Below, in pieces: positions 45,742 to 58,100 of a stretch of 64,000 nt of DNA (the stretch's first letter is position 1; each line of letters opens with the position of its first letter). Below the pieces are notes generated by a model, which saw only the letters and a list, made by a program, of their open reading frames with translations, had not been told where the DNA came from and made no database searches. The translations under genes and the position numbers were made by a program. Location of the stretch: NCBI GenBank assembly GCA_024220505.1, contig JAKZZE010000003.1:62001-126000 (forward strand), read 5' to 3'. The stretch comes from Rhizopus arrhizus. Taxonomy: Eukaryota; Mucoromycota; Mucoromycetes; Mucorales; Rhizopodaceae.

Positions 45742-47378
45742 CAGTGGGTCAAAAAACTGCACCACCCTAACCTAATTTTTCGGAAATAAGAGCATAGGTC
45801 TGTCAGTTTTATAGCAAACATTATGAAACTTGAACCAAACAAATTTAATACTATTATGATTTATTGACAAAACTTTCAAAGTCAGAAGCTGAGTATACAC
45901 TTAAAGCGCGCCCAGAAAAAAGCGGAGGTCGGTTGGTGCAGTTTTTTGACTTTCTTAAAATCGAGTGGATCCACCCTTTTCTGCTAATACTGCTTGTATT
46001 CTGGCGGGCAAATTGTCTATATATTTGATGCGTTGTTTCTTAGTAAACGAATTCCATTCATTTTCGACTCTTTCCCACAGTTCATGGATGCTGGTCGCCG
46101 TATTATCATAGATGCTCAGCTTTAACTTCAAATGATGCCATACATGTTCAACAGGATTAAGATCTGGACTTTGTGATGGTCAATCGTCAATGTAAACCAT
46201 GCCCCTATCTTTCATTCATTGCGTTGTGAACTTTGATCGATGTTTACGATCATTGTCGTGCTGAAATACCGATGGTTTCCAATTCAGACCATAGTACTTC
46301 ATGGTATCCTTCAGACTTGTAGCAAGAATTTCTTGGTATAACTCTGAATTCATGGTACCATCATAGACCTGATATGCGTATCCAGGTCCTGCGCTGGTTA
46401 TACAACCCCATAACATGAGACCGCCGCCTCCATGCTTCACAGTAACGTCGATATGGTGGGGCTGTAAACGATCGCATTTTTTCTTCCAATAATATTTGCA
46501 ACCATCCGAGCCCCAAATGTTAATTTTGGTCTCACCAGAAAATATCACACGTCGCCAATCATGTACTGTCCAGTATTGATGCTTTTTTGCCCATGTCAAT
46601 CGAGCCTTCTTATGCTTTTCAGTCAATAATGGCTTCTTCTTTTTGATCTTAGCATAAGTTTCAACTGAATGTAAAACATTAATGGCCGATTGATACGACA
46701 TAGGGTGTCCAAGCTCCTCCAACTTCATTTGAACATCCTTGGCAGTCTTCCAATAACCCGTGAGTACTTGTCTCTTCATGTATCGACGCGTTGATTTTGC
46801 CACAATGCTCGATTTATCTCCGCTTTTACGTATTCTATTATGCTTCCAGTTATTTGCATACCTATTAACGGTATTTCTATGCACTCAAACTCGTTTCCCA
46901 ATGACTGTGGGGTCAACGCTATCTTCCAATAGTGGTTTGATACTGTTTTGAACATCGAATGGAACCGTTTTGGGCATTTCTAATGATGGATAGACACTGG
47001 CGATGTATGATACGTTTGGGTAAAGTAGGAAAGAAAAAAAAAGGAAAATAATTGCAAAAAAGTTTATTTTAAGATCCCCAGTGTGACTACATACTCCACA
47101 GACTAATTTATATCTGCCGGAATGGCCTCAGTCCGGGCATATAGTGTCAAACCCACTTTTATTTTAAAAGTCAAAAAACTGCACCAACCGACCTCCGCTT
47201 TTTTCTGGGCGCGCTTTAAGTGTATACTCAGCTTCTGACTTTGAAAGTTTTGTCAATAAATCATAATAGTATTAAATTTGTTTGGTTCAAGTTTCATAAT
47301 GTTTGCTATAAAACTGACAGACCTATGCTCTTATTTCCGAAAAATTAGGTTAGGGTGGTGCAGTTTTTTGACCCACTG
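45742..47378 (-). mobile_element. Tc1 element with ~210-bp inverted repeats
   Basis: 1637 bp, tip CAGTGGGTCAAAAAACTGCA, TA flanks. The inner end of each repeat again has a tip-like copy (GGTTGGTGCAGTTTTTTGAC). Confidence 0.93.
45955..46977 (-). pseudogene. Tc1 transposase with lost catalytic Asp
   Basis: About 340 codons from MPKTVPFDV. FSGETKIN (~46534) has Gly where the first catalytic Asp belongs. Stops interrupt the N-terminal region (about 46885) and the C-terminal region (46216 and nearby). FQHDNDRKH and NPVEHVW are still visible. Related to the intact transposase at 28712-29734. Confidence 0.88.
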
Positions 47379-47742
47379 TAGCTTGTTGCGTCTATCTTCG
47401 GATCTTCTTGTCTACACCAACTAGTCCATTTTCTCCAGGCTGAATCATAAGTCTTCTGAGTACTATTTCTTGTAGACTTGTTCAAATATTTGGCGTTGTC
47501 CAACGTAAGCCCCCAGATTTCTCTGGCTTTGCTGATAAGTGCCATGCGATTATCCACCATTTCTTCAGTTTGAAAAATATCGGCGGACTCTTCTGCCTCA
47601 GGTTGTTCACCATGGGGAACCAATGTTGCGTCGTCCAGTATGGTGTTACTAGCACTGTTTGTTTGATCTTTTCCCTCTTGATTTTTTGTATAACCTGTGG
47701 TATGAACTTCCATGGTGGGAACAAATACATTCCCTTCCTCAG

Positions 47743-49052
47743 TCATTGTTGGCTGAATGCATCTAGATTCATCGCTTCCGGATCTGGACGTAAGCTCCAA
47801 TACTTCTGTAGCTGTTTGTTGTGGCGTGCTGCGAACGCATCTATCTTCAACAGCCCCATTTGTTCGTTGATTTTTCGGAATACATGTTGAGGCACCCTTG
47901 CTTCGTATAATGGTGTGTTGTCTGTCGGCTGAGCTGATCGGCCTTCACATTCTCTACCCCCGGTATATGTTGATATTGTACATCCAGTTGGTATTGGTTG
48001 CAAAGATCCTGTATATTCACCGCCAGATCTTGTAGTAAAGCTGAAGCTGTTCCGCCATCCTTGACCGTATATTTTAGTGCTGTCATATTGTCCGTGTATA
48101 CCTTGATCGTTGGTCCTTTGTATTTTTGTGCGTGGAGTTTTAGTCCAAAATAGATTGCCTGCAATTCCCTCGTGTTGATCGAAGTTGCCTTTTCGCTTTC
48201 TGTCCAAAACCCGGTCGTCTCCAGTTCCTTTGAGGCTACTCCCCAACCTAGATCCGATGCATCTGTGTAAATTATCAATCGAGGAATCTTTGTTTGCATT
48301 TTCTGAATCGGTAAACCATTCTTTTGCGTCACCCATTGCAACCACCAATCCAGTTCCGTTCTGCTCGCAGGGGAAAATAGGCATATCGACTCCCAGTTCT
48401 GATGTTTGTTCCGCAATGTGTACGATAGATCCCTTTGTATGTGTCGGATGTGTAACAAGCCTTCTGCTATCGCTGGTAACATGGAAGTCATCTTCCCCAA
48501 TAGACTTGCTATCCACCTGCAACTGTAACTGTAACCGACCTTCAGAGCTTGTTTCACCCTCTTGATCAGTTTGTTGATCTTTTCTTGCGGCACAGTAATT
48601 AACATCTTCTTGGTGTTGAATTGGAAGCCTAAAAACTTTTGTATTCTCAACGGTGTTAATACACTCTTCGTTGAATTGATAATAAACCCTAGATCCTCCA
48701 GATGTTTTAATACTTTGGAATTGACAGTCTTCATTTCTTCTTCTGATTTCGCTAGTAAACAGATGTCGTCTAAATAGTAAGTCATACGTATGCTCTCTCT
48801 CCTCAAAGGTTCGATAACATAGCGCATAAGTTTGCTGAAGATCTGTGGACTGACACTCATTCCAAAAGCCAGAGTTTTGTATTGGTATACCGTGTTCTGG
48901 TGTAGAAATGTAAGATATTTGCGGGAGTCTTGGTGTAGTGGCACAACCACATAGGCATCTTTCAAATCTATTTTGCATATGGAATCGTTCCTTTCTATTA
49001 CCTCTCGAAGAGCAGGTACTCCCTCCATCTTGAAATGATGGCACTGGATATA
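47743..49052 (-). pseudogene. DIRS-type reverse transcriptase-RNase H
   Basis: The RT starts at QCHHFKMEGVPALREV, then KIDLKDAYVVVPLH, LAFGMSVSPQIF and the active-site MTYYLDDICLL. RNase H: IYTDASDLGWG, NTRELQAIYFGL, VYTDNMTAL and ADQLSR. The C-terminal part (QMGLLKIDAFAARHNKQLQ; LRPDPEAMNLDAF) is in another frame, so one frameshift lies at ~47885-47930. The N-terminal RT fingers are missing: the sequence upstream across the Tc1 at 49053-52353 is gypsy pol. Confidence 0.88.
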
Positions 49053-49172
49053 CAGTAGGTGAAAAAATACGAGCAACCTCTGTTCGATTTGTCTTCATAT
49101 CTTTTTTTTTCGTGTGTACATTCGCCAGAGCTTTGATATCTCACAAACTAATTAAGGCAACAAAGATACATA

Positions 49173-50835
49173 CAGTGGGTGGAAAAATGGTTCCAATGTT
49201 TTCGTCTCGCAACGTTAACGCTTTATAACTTTTGAAATACAAATGGTAACGACCCATAAAAACATGCATTTTGTAGCGCTTTTGCAGCTTATATCAGTGA
49301 AAAATAAATTTTGCTTGCATCGTTACACAATCGGGAATAAACTAACATTAAGTACAAAAACCAACATTGGAACCATTTTTCCACTACATGCTTTATTTTA
49401 TTAATATCTCGTATGACCGCCCTTCGCAGCAATTACAGCTCTACAACGATCGGGCATACTGTCTATGTATCTCCTACAGTCTTCTGCTGTAAAAGTAGAC
49501 CATTCTTTTTCAACACGATCCCATAATTCATGCACACCTTTTGCCCTAGTATCATATGCACTTAACTTGAGCTTAAGGTGATGCTAGATGTGCTCTATTG
49601 GGTTTAGATCTGGACTTTATGAAGGCCAGTTGAAGTTATGGTCACAGTTGAAGTTATTATCCTTGAACCATTGCCTAGCTAGCTTTGACGTGTGTTTAGG
49701 ATCGTTATCCTGCTGAAAATAGATGTCCTGAGGATTGTAATCATAGTGTTCAAGGCTATCCATAAGAGTTGTACTAAGAATCCCGACATAATCAGAAGCC
49801 TTCATTGTGCCTTCACTAATCCAGCATGCATAACCAGGCCCGTCGTAGGTAATACAACCCCATACCATAATGCTAACACCCCCTCCTTTAACTGTCAAGT
49901 CGAGATGATGGGGTTGAAGTTTATCATCTGGTCGACTCCAAACGTATTTGCAACCATCTGACCCATAAACGTTGACTTTTGTTTCGTCACTTAATACCAT
50001 ACGTCTCCAGTCATCGCTTGTCCAGTTTTTATGCTCTTCCGCCCATGCTAGTCGTCTTGTTTGCTGAACCTTAGTCAATAAAGGCTTTTTTACCTTTATC
50101 TTAGCATGGAAGTTCATGCTTTTCATAACCTTAATGGTACCTGAGTAGCTAATATTGTGACCAGTGCATACTAGGTACTTATGGACAGCCTCCGCAGTCT
50201 TGAGGGTACCATTAACAGTCTGCTTACGTATATAAGACTTGGTGGTAACGCGTAGAACAGCTTTTCTACCAGGGTTTGCTGTTACTCTACTAGGAGAAAA
50301 CTTGTTGGCATATCTACTTGAAGTACATTTTTTTAAGTTAGGAATACGTTCCATTATCACTGAGTACGGCTTGTCTTGTAAAACCAATGATTTGATGCTT
50401 TTTTGCTTGTTTTTAGGGAGAGAGCGAACCATATGTGTAGTGATACCCCAAATCTTTGTTATGTAAAGAAAGAAAAAGAAAAAAAAAGTTTTGACCCGGG
50501 ATAAATTAATTTTATAAGTCACATAGTCTTTTTCGGCGATAGCCAGAATGGTATGACCCATAATCAGCTAAAAAGCTCTAGTGAATATTCCATTAAATAA
50601 CAAATAAAGTTATCTAGAGTTGTAGTGGAAAAATGGTTCCAATGTTGGTTTTTGTACTTAATGTTAGTTTATTCGCGATTGTGTAACAGTTCAAACAAAA
50701 TTTTTTTTCACTAATATAAGCTGCAAAAGCGCTACAAAATGCATGTTTTTGTGAGTCGTTACCATTTGTATTTCAAAAGTTATAAAGCGTTAAAGTTGCG
50801 AGACGAAAACATTGGAACCTTTTTTCCACCCACTG
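49173..50835 (-). mobile_element. Nested Tc1, sister of 30158-31819
   Basis: 1663 bp, same long inverted repeats and tip as 30158-31819, TA flanks. Confidence 0.93.
49401..50432 (-). pseudogene. Tc1 transposase (DD37E) with two nonsense codons
   Basis: Full-length frame from MVRSLPKNK except TAA at 49617-49619 (Gln in the sister) and TAG at ~49585 (Trp position). FQQDNDPKH intact; LSDETKVN. Both stops are C-to-T or G-to-A type changes. Confidence 0.88.
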
Positions 50836-52355
50836 TATAATACACTAAAGAGATTGACTGTACTTGAAGTACAAGCTTTTTAAAAAGGGAAAGACAGTCA
50901 TAAAAAAGCCAATGATGATTTTTCAAAATTCGCTATGTTTATTTGATATTTCCTATATCTTCCCTTTGCTTTAATAAGTGTTTCTACTTTGGCTGGCATA
51001 CTATTGATGTACCCCTTGAAACCATTTGCATTGACTTTATTTCGCTCTACATCCACTAATTCCTAAATCTTTCTGACACCTCTTTCACCGACTTCATATG
51101 GTGGCAGATTAAGTTTGAGCTGATGCCAAACATGCTTTATATGATTTAAATCCAGACTTTGACCACACCAATAATTTATATACCTTACACTGATACCGCG
51201 TACCTATACAGTTATGATTTTTAAGTTATACTTTACGCCGCTATCACTCTGAAGGTATACATCAAATGTCTTCAAATAATGGTACTCTAACGTATTCATG
51301 TAAATATTGCTAAGTATATACAGACAAGTCGTTGAGTTTATGTTATGGTCATAAAGCTGACATGTCTATGCTGGTCCCTGAGTAGGTATGTGACAACACA
51401 TGTTTATCCTACCGCTGCAGTGCTTTACTGTAATGTCGATGTGATGAGGGAGCAAAATGTCATTTTATACTACTCTATACTTCTTTACCTCATCTGATCA
51501 CTAGATGCTAATCTTTGCTTCAGCTGAGAACGCTACTGTTCGTCACTCTTGACTTGACCAGTTGCGATGCCTTTTTGTTCAGGTCATCTGCTTTTTTCAA
51601 TGATCCTTTTTTAAAAATGCCTTCTTTTTTTTAGCTCTCGGTGGCAGTTTATGGATCTCAGCGCGTTTACTCCTGAACGGTACATCAACAAGTAACCAAA
51701 CTTACCCAACTCCCTGAATAGCTTTTACGCTATTGTTCGATGACCAGTAATAATACACAGTTCGATATAGTGCTTCATGGCATAAGAGACAATAGCATGT
51801 CTTCCAGCCGACAGATGTGAATTTCATGGAAAAAGCTTCCTAGTATACCTTTTAACTGTGCGAGAATGTACGTAATATTTATCTGCGATATCCTCTAGCT
51901 TCATACTATTTAGTGATATATCTTTTATTTCTGGATTGCTTTTCCATTGGTATAGATTTAGGCATGATGATGAGAAGCAGTGAGAGAAATTGAGCAAAAA
52001 AAAAGAAACCAAGGGCTCTTGAAGTTGCACTTGCTTTTATATGAACACAATAAGGAACGCTCACAGTTCCATACAAGTACGCTATATAGTCTTCCAATAT
52101 GTTCTTTATTGATTTAAATGTAAACGTATGATTACCGTACATAATTTAAGCTGGTCGGAAGTCAAATTTTTAAATTCGGATTCTCATTCCTCTCTCAATT
52201 TCCAGTATTGCTACATGAGACCTTTACTGTTTCAAGACACATGACCCCGAAAATATACCATAGGAGCCCGAAGCCGGTAGTTGGCATGCACCTTTTAGTA
52301 TAGCGAAAAAAGTCGATTTTGCCAAAAGGTTGCTCGTATTTTTTCACCTACTGTA

Positions 52356-52935
52356 GGTAATGTATTTTCTTCTATGATAATCTTGTGATTGATTAGGTTT
52401 GTGCGTCCAATTGTATCGTTGTCCCAGTCAAATATATGCTGGTATCTTTTCAGTAACTTAAGCAGTTCTTCTTTCATTGATTTATTTATATCTCCTATTT
52501 CTAGTTTTTCCAATAGCTGTGGCTTTAGCGTATCTTGTTCTTCCTTGTTTAGATTTTGTTCAATATTATCGTGTTCTAAAGTGCATAATGTCGAGTTTCT
52601 GTCTACTTCATATGCGTTGATTATTGTATCGTCGTTTAAATCATGAGCTTCCAATATCCCAATTTCTTCACCAGGTTCTAGATAAATATCATTTTCTGTG
52701 CGATTATATATGCGTATGTCGAGTGACTTTTTGTTGATTATGAATGAAGATGACTGATCAAAATATCCTGAAGACTGCATTAACTTTGGGTGTGTGATGT
52801 AAAAGTCATATAGTATGTTCTGAGTGTCTTCTTTGGATTTGTCTAAGCTGATATGTTTCGATGAACACGCTTCTACTAGAAGTCCTGTGTCTGTTGACTT
52901 TATCGAATACATTTCTTGTGAATTTGTAATAACTA
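52356..52935 (-). pseudogene. Gypsy pol fragment (protease-RT linker)
   Basis: Continues the frame of 60653-61906 across two insertions: the join gives DKYEE-VVITNSQEMYS. It encodes the region between protease and RT, ending FDWDNDTIGRTNLINHKIII, a hallmark sequence just before the gypsy RT (usual form F.WD..D.GRT.L..H.I). RT proper does not follow; DIRS RT does. Confidence 0.8.
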
Positions 52936-54565
52936 CAGTAGCGGACAAAACTGGTGCACAAAAATTAAAATCAACATTGTATCTCCGCCATATGTCTGCG
53001 ACTTTTGTGGCATATACCATCTGAAAGACAGTCTAAAATATACATTATGTTATGTAAACCGGAACTGTGCCGGACATCCTTCAGGCATAAGGTCATTTTT
53101 AGTGATTTTTTGCATATTTCAATTTTCGCCAAAAATGTAGTGCTTGTCTAGCCTTCTTTCAATTTTCCCCATATCTCTCCCGTTTGCTTTCAGATTTCAC
53201 AGCATATTAGTAAATTTTAGTAGCTCTTAAAAAATATATAAAACCGTAGTTATTTTGTATTTCCCATTGAATCCCCCCTTTTGTTTTTACCCTATTCACT
53301 ATAACAAAGTACTAGCCTTATATGTTTAAGAAAATAAGCAACTGTAAAAACGAAACTCTGAGATCTCGAATACACTTAGTTCGTACGACAGCAGATATTT
53401 CTAGAGTAACAAGAATCTCTAAATGGACAATCAACAGGAGAAAGAGGGAAGAAAGAAACTTAATGTCTTGTGATCATGAAGGTCTCCCGCTTTTAGTCTG
53501 AAAAGTTACTAGTTCAGTCATCAACCTAAAGCTTGGACAAGGTCCGTTACACACAGTTTCTGATGCTCAGCACATTTCGAGGACCTTAAGATACAGTATT
53601 AGCAAATTGTCAGTCTGAAGGCACTGTAGGAAGCTAGATTTTGAGTCCGGAAGTAAGGAATCGAAGAATTTCATCAGCTGTATAAGTCGGAAAAAGCGAT
53701 GAATGTGGTATCACAACAAGCCACTGTATACAATAGAGGGCTGGAAGTCTGCTATCTTTAGCAATGAAACAAATATGAACATTATGGATGCAGACAGTAT
53801 ACACTAATATTGAAAGCAAGTCGAGCAACCTTAGCGATTTTTTCACGGTGATCAAACAATGAAGCATGCTGGCTGCTCTGTTATGTTTTAAGGCTGTATT
53901 AGATATTGAGGACCAGAATATGTGTGTCAGGTATACGATGGTATAATGAACTCATAAATATGCACATATATTTCGCTTACTTCATACCACAAAAGCCTAG
54001 CGTATAGTGGTCTAAAACGTCGTAATCTCTCGTTTCAGCATGACAATGACACAAGGCACAAGTCAACGCATACCACAAACTCAATATTTGATAACAGCGC
54101 CTCTGTGCTACAAGTTTAGCCGCCACTAATCCCGGCCTAAGTCCGCTTAAGCATGCCAGGTGACAATTGATGGCAAAGGTATGATGATACGATACTAGAT
54201 CAAAAAGAGTCGATGATCTTTGGAAAAGAGTAGTTAAAGAGCCGGGTTCTTTTATTGAAAATGATATACACGCATATTATTAGCATATGCAAAGAAGAAC
54301 ATCCGATGATATCAAGAGATGAGATGATTATATAAAGTCTAAGGTCTTAGCCACTTTTGCGGTTTTTAGAAAATATAAGATTTTATAAATTCAAAGCACG
54401 CTTATCGCTCAGTTTTAACAATGTCATGCTTAGAACATACATAGATTACAATGACTAGTATATCCTCCTTCTAGTACAGTTTCATGACTATTGCAATTAC
54501 CATGAGCAGGTAATGGTAGTTAAAAGCTAAAAAAAAGTTTTGTGCACCAGTTTTGTCCGCTACTG
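52936..54565 (+). mobile_element. Degraded Tc1-like element
   Basis: 1630 bp, tip CAGTAGCGGACAAAACTGG, TA flanks (52934-52935, 54566-54567). Transposase remains with many stops, shared with 34372-36466: helix-turn-helix region near 53390, SNETNMNI (first Asp lost) near 53760, QHDNDTRHKS near 54040. Confidence 0.88.
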
Positions 54566-54575
54566 TACTTCCTCG

Positions 54576-55035
54576 TGTTTTAATCGCAAGATTAAATAAA
54601 AAATTAAACAAAAAAACAATAGCAGCAATATAAAATTAAAATCCTTCTTTATTGCAGATTTCTTTATATTGCGAAAAGGCCTCGCTTTATGGATAAAAAG
54701 TTGGCATCTATTTATATTCTTTGTGAGCGTAGATATAAAAGATATGGACTCGGTCACGATGTCGTGCTGAAGAACCAATGATTAAGCTAAAGCTTGTCGA
54801 TGTTCTAATATATGCATCTGAAATTGAACAATAGAAATAATAACCAGTCAATTAACTTTGATCTAATTACTTTTGGGGTTGACAATTGATTAGACTCTCT
54901 AGGATGACAGATATTGATCTTATTGTTCTAAATTTGGAAAAGTGTGGAATTGTTCAATCATAGTTTAATCTTTTGTGTATCGTTATTAATTTTAATACAA
55001 CTGATATCATATAGAAAATAACTATGTTTACAACA
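54576..55035 (-). repeat. 3' LTR of the chromovirus
   Basis: 460 bp; on the minus strand starts TGTTGTAAAC and ends GATTAAAACA. Same family as the solo LTR 35138-35597. Confidence 0.95.
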
Positions 55036-55186
55036 TTATCCTCCCCCAGACTTGACAATAGTCAGGTCGGCATTCATGCAGATACTAAATTTTATTTTCT
55101 TATTGGTTAATTTATGTATCTTGATGCTCAGCAAGTTTATGAAGTCAGCGGCCGCTCTGCTACATGAACTTTTTTTTTTTTTTTTT

Positions 55187-58100
55187 TTAGTTTCTATTGT
55201 TTCTTATTCTTTTACTTTTTCTAAGGACTGTGCTATCTTGTACCATGTCCTTTCTTTTATAATTCTTGTTTTCTTCAGTCACATTAGGTCTAGCAGAAGT
55301 CTTTTTAGTGTAGTCTATTTCGTTAGCTATCATCTTTTGCTTTCTTGCTTGCTCTAATTCCTTCAACTTTTTTCTCTTAAGCCAATATTTATCAATGGGT
55401 ACTGTGCTGGAGAAGGATGATGCTTTTTCCCACGTATTCTCTCTTTCACCATAACCAGCCCATTTTACAAGGTACTCTCTTTGTCCTGGACCGCCTCTGT
55501 GATCTCTAATATCCTCAACATCATAGTATTCATCTTCTATAGCTGTTTCGTCAATAGAGACTATTTTAAGTTCTGATGGGACATATTCACGATGTAACAG
55601 TTCATTTTGCTCATCTTTTAAGACATAGGAACCACCTTGAGTTTTTCGAACGACAATGTAAGGCCCTTCATAAAGAGGTGACAACTTACTAGTCCGTCCT
55701 GGTAATCTAACCATAACTGCAGTATCCTTCGGAAGATCTATGATCATATTTTTGTCATTGAACCTCTTGTTTGCTTCCTCTATGATCTTCTGTGTTCTTT
55801 CACGAATGGCAGGAAACACTATCTGGTACATGCGATCAGTTCTCTCAATTAGCTCTTGTTCTGTAACAGGTCTATTAGGAATCTTATCAGCTATACTCTG
55901 ATCACTGTAATCCTCAAAGCTATTAAGTCTTCGAGCAAACATCAAGGAAAATGGAGCACTCTTTGAACGGTGTCTTATTTTATAATTCGACGCTAGTTGG
56001 ACAATTGGCAATACATCGTCCCAATCATTGCTGTTAGAATTAACCATTTTTCTTATAGTGTTTAATGTCGTCTTTACAGCGCTCTCGCTCACGCCATTAC
56101 CTCGACTGTGAAAGGCTGTACTGTATCTGCGATCTATTCCTAGGTGCTTGGATAATGAGTGCATGAGGCTATTTTTAAACTCTCTGCCGTTATCACTTTG
56201 AATAATTTTAGGTATGCCATAGTCACCAAAGATTTTTATTAATTCTTTTGCTACAGTGTCACTTTGTTTATTTTTTAATGGACGCAGTATGATGTACCTG
56301 GTACATACATCTATCATCACAAGGACATAGACATTTTCATTTGCCGTGACAGGTAAAGGTCCTAAAAGATCAATTCCAATATGGTCAAATGGTAGATATG
56401 CAAGAATGTTTTTTAAAGGATGATAACCTTTCTTGCTTACATTGTGTCTCTGGCATTCAATACATGATTTGATTGTCTCAGTAGCATCTTTATAAATATT
56501 ATTCCAATGAAGTCCTTGGGAATGTAACTGCTCCACAATACTCGTACTACCGAAGTGTCCGAAGGTATGAGCATCTTCAAGTAGACGTGCTCTCTTCTCA
56601 GGTGGAGGAGTCATATAGTCAGTTGTGGGATTATTAGCAAACTTTTTATTTTTTATTTTTACAGCTAGCACATTTAGTTTCTTGTCCTGACTATAGATCA
56701 AGTTGTGTCTCTTTGCTGTAGAGTTTGTCTGTCTTTTAACTTTTATTTTATTTCTATTTTTATTTTTATTTTCATTTTTATTTTTATTTTTATTTTCCTT
56801 TTTTTCTTTTTTATTTTCTTTTTGCGCAGCATCACCCCCACCCAGCATGAACTCATTATTCAAGCAAGGTTCATACAGTCTAGAAAGTAAATCTGGTAAT
56901 TGATTGAGAATTCCTTGTATGTGAATCACATCAAAGTTGAAATCTAATAAAGTTTCTAACCAGCCTATCATCATAGGGTTTGCTTGTTCTTGGGTATGTA
57001 AATACATTAAAGCCTTGTGGTCAGTACGTAATTCAAATTTATTTCCCCATAAAAACTCACGATATTTTTCTAGTGCAAACACTACCGCGTACAGTTCACG
57101 TTTAGTTGTATTCCACTTACGTTGAGAGGGTGACAAAGATTTAGATGCAAATGCAATATGTAAAGTTCTATTCAGCTCATCTCTTTGGGTCAATACTGTA
57201 CCAACACCATATTGTGAGGCATCAGTAGCCACATAGAATTTTTTGGATAAGTCTGGAGTGTGCAACAGTGTCTTTGATTTCAGAATCTCTTTTAAAGCAA
57301 TGAATGCATCAGTATGTTCTTGTGTCCAGTTGTTCTCTACATCAGGATCATTACGAAGTCTGTCGATAGGTGCAGCTACACGAGAGATTAAAGGTATAAA
57401 GTCTCTCATATATGATACAATGCCCATTAATCGCATTACTTCTTTTTTATTGCGTGGTATAGGCCAACTATCGATGTTTGTTAAGCGGCGTGGATCTACT
57501 TTGATGATACCACCACTCTCAACTACAAATCCTAAAAGATAGATTGATCGTTGATACCAACTGCATTTCTTTACATTGATTTTTAGGTTGACGGAAGTTA
57601 ATCGTTCAATCACCTTTTTTACATTCGAAGCATGGTTTTCAGCTGTTCCTTTAATTACACAGTCATCAACATAGGTCTCGATAAAATCCATATCTGCAAA
57701 GAGTATTTTCATCACTTTACAGAATATTGCAGTAACTGTTTTTAGACCGAAACAACATCCTTGGAAGGTATATGTTCGATTCTTAAATTGGAAGGAGAGT
57801 TTGTGTTGATCTTTAGGGGCTACAAGGAAACTATTGTATGCATTCTTCAAGTCAATCTTAGTGAATACTTCACCACCAGCTAAGTTATCAAATATGCTTC
57901 TTATTTTTGGAACAGGATATACGACATCAGGGATTAGTTTGTTGATACCACGAACATCTAAACATACTCTGTGGCTCGTTATCTCATTGTTCTCATCTTT
58001 CTTTGGTACCATTAATAAAGGACTATTAAATGATGTGTTAGCGCGGTTCTCTTTGATGATACCTGCTTTTATCCATTCATTTATTTGCTCTTCTAATTCA

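Larger units (their letters stand above)
44749..47800 (-). pseudogene. DIRS-type tyrosine recombinase, interrupted by Tc1
   Basis: Coding parts ~47381-47800 and 44749-45741 join in frame (PKIDATSYNVKNVIEF) after the Tc1 at 45742-47378 is removed. The protein has an acidic N-terminal extension, then a core-binding domain (STQKTYDSAWRKWTSWC). The catalytic region has ARPGSDIGRL (first Arg), HSIRSAAS (H-x-x-R), EHANWSQ (His/Trp) and YTMERYYYK (Tyr). It would join cDNA circles into the genome without an integrase. Its 5' end overlaps the RNase H frame, as usual for DIRS. Dead only because of the Tc1. Confidence 0.88.
49053..52353 (-). mobile_element. Decayed Tc1-like element containing another Tc1
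   Basis: Tips CAGTAGGTGAAAAAATACGA at both ends, TA flanks. 49173-50835 is a nested element; what remains is ~1.6 kb. Minus-strand traces of a transposase occur between 50930 and 51970 with many stops (helix-turn-helix LEDIADKYYVHSRTVKRYTR near 51850). Confidence 0.88.

Noticed and set aside
48000..49098. Long minus-strand frame overlapping the reverse transcriptase
   Set aside because: Only its last part (below ~47930) is real RNase H C-terminus; the rest is an out-of-frame shadow of the RT.
56703..56903. Plus-strand Phe/Leu-rich frames
   Set aside because: Antisense of the Asn/Lys linker in pol.
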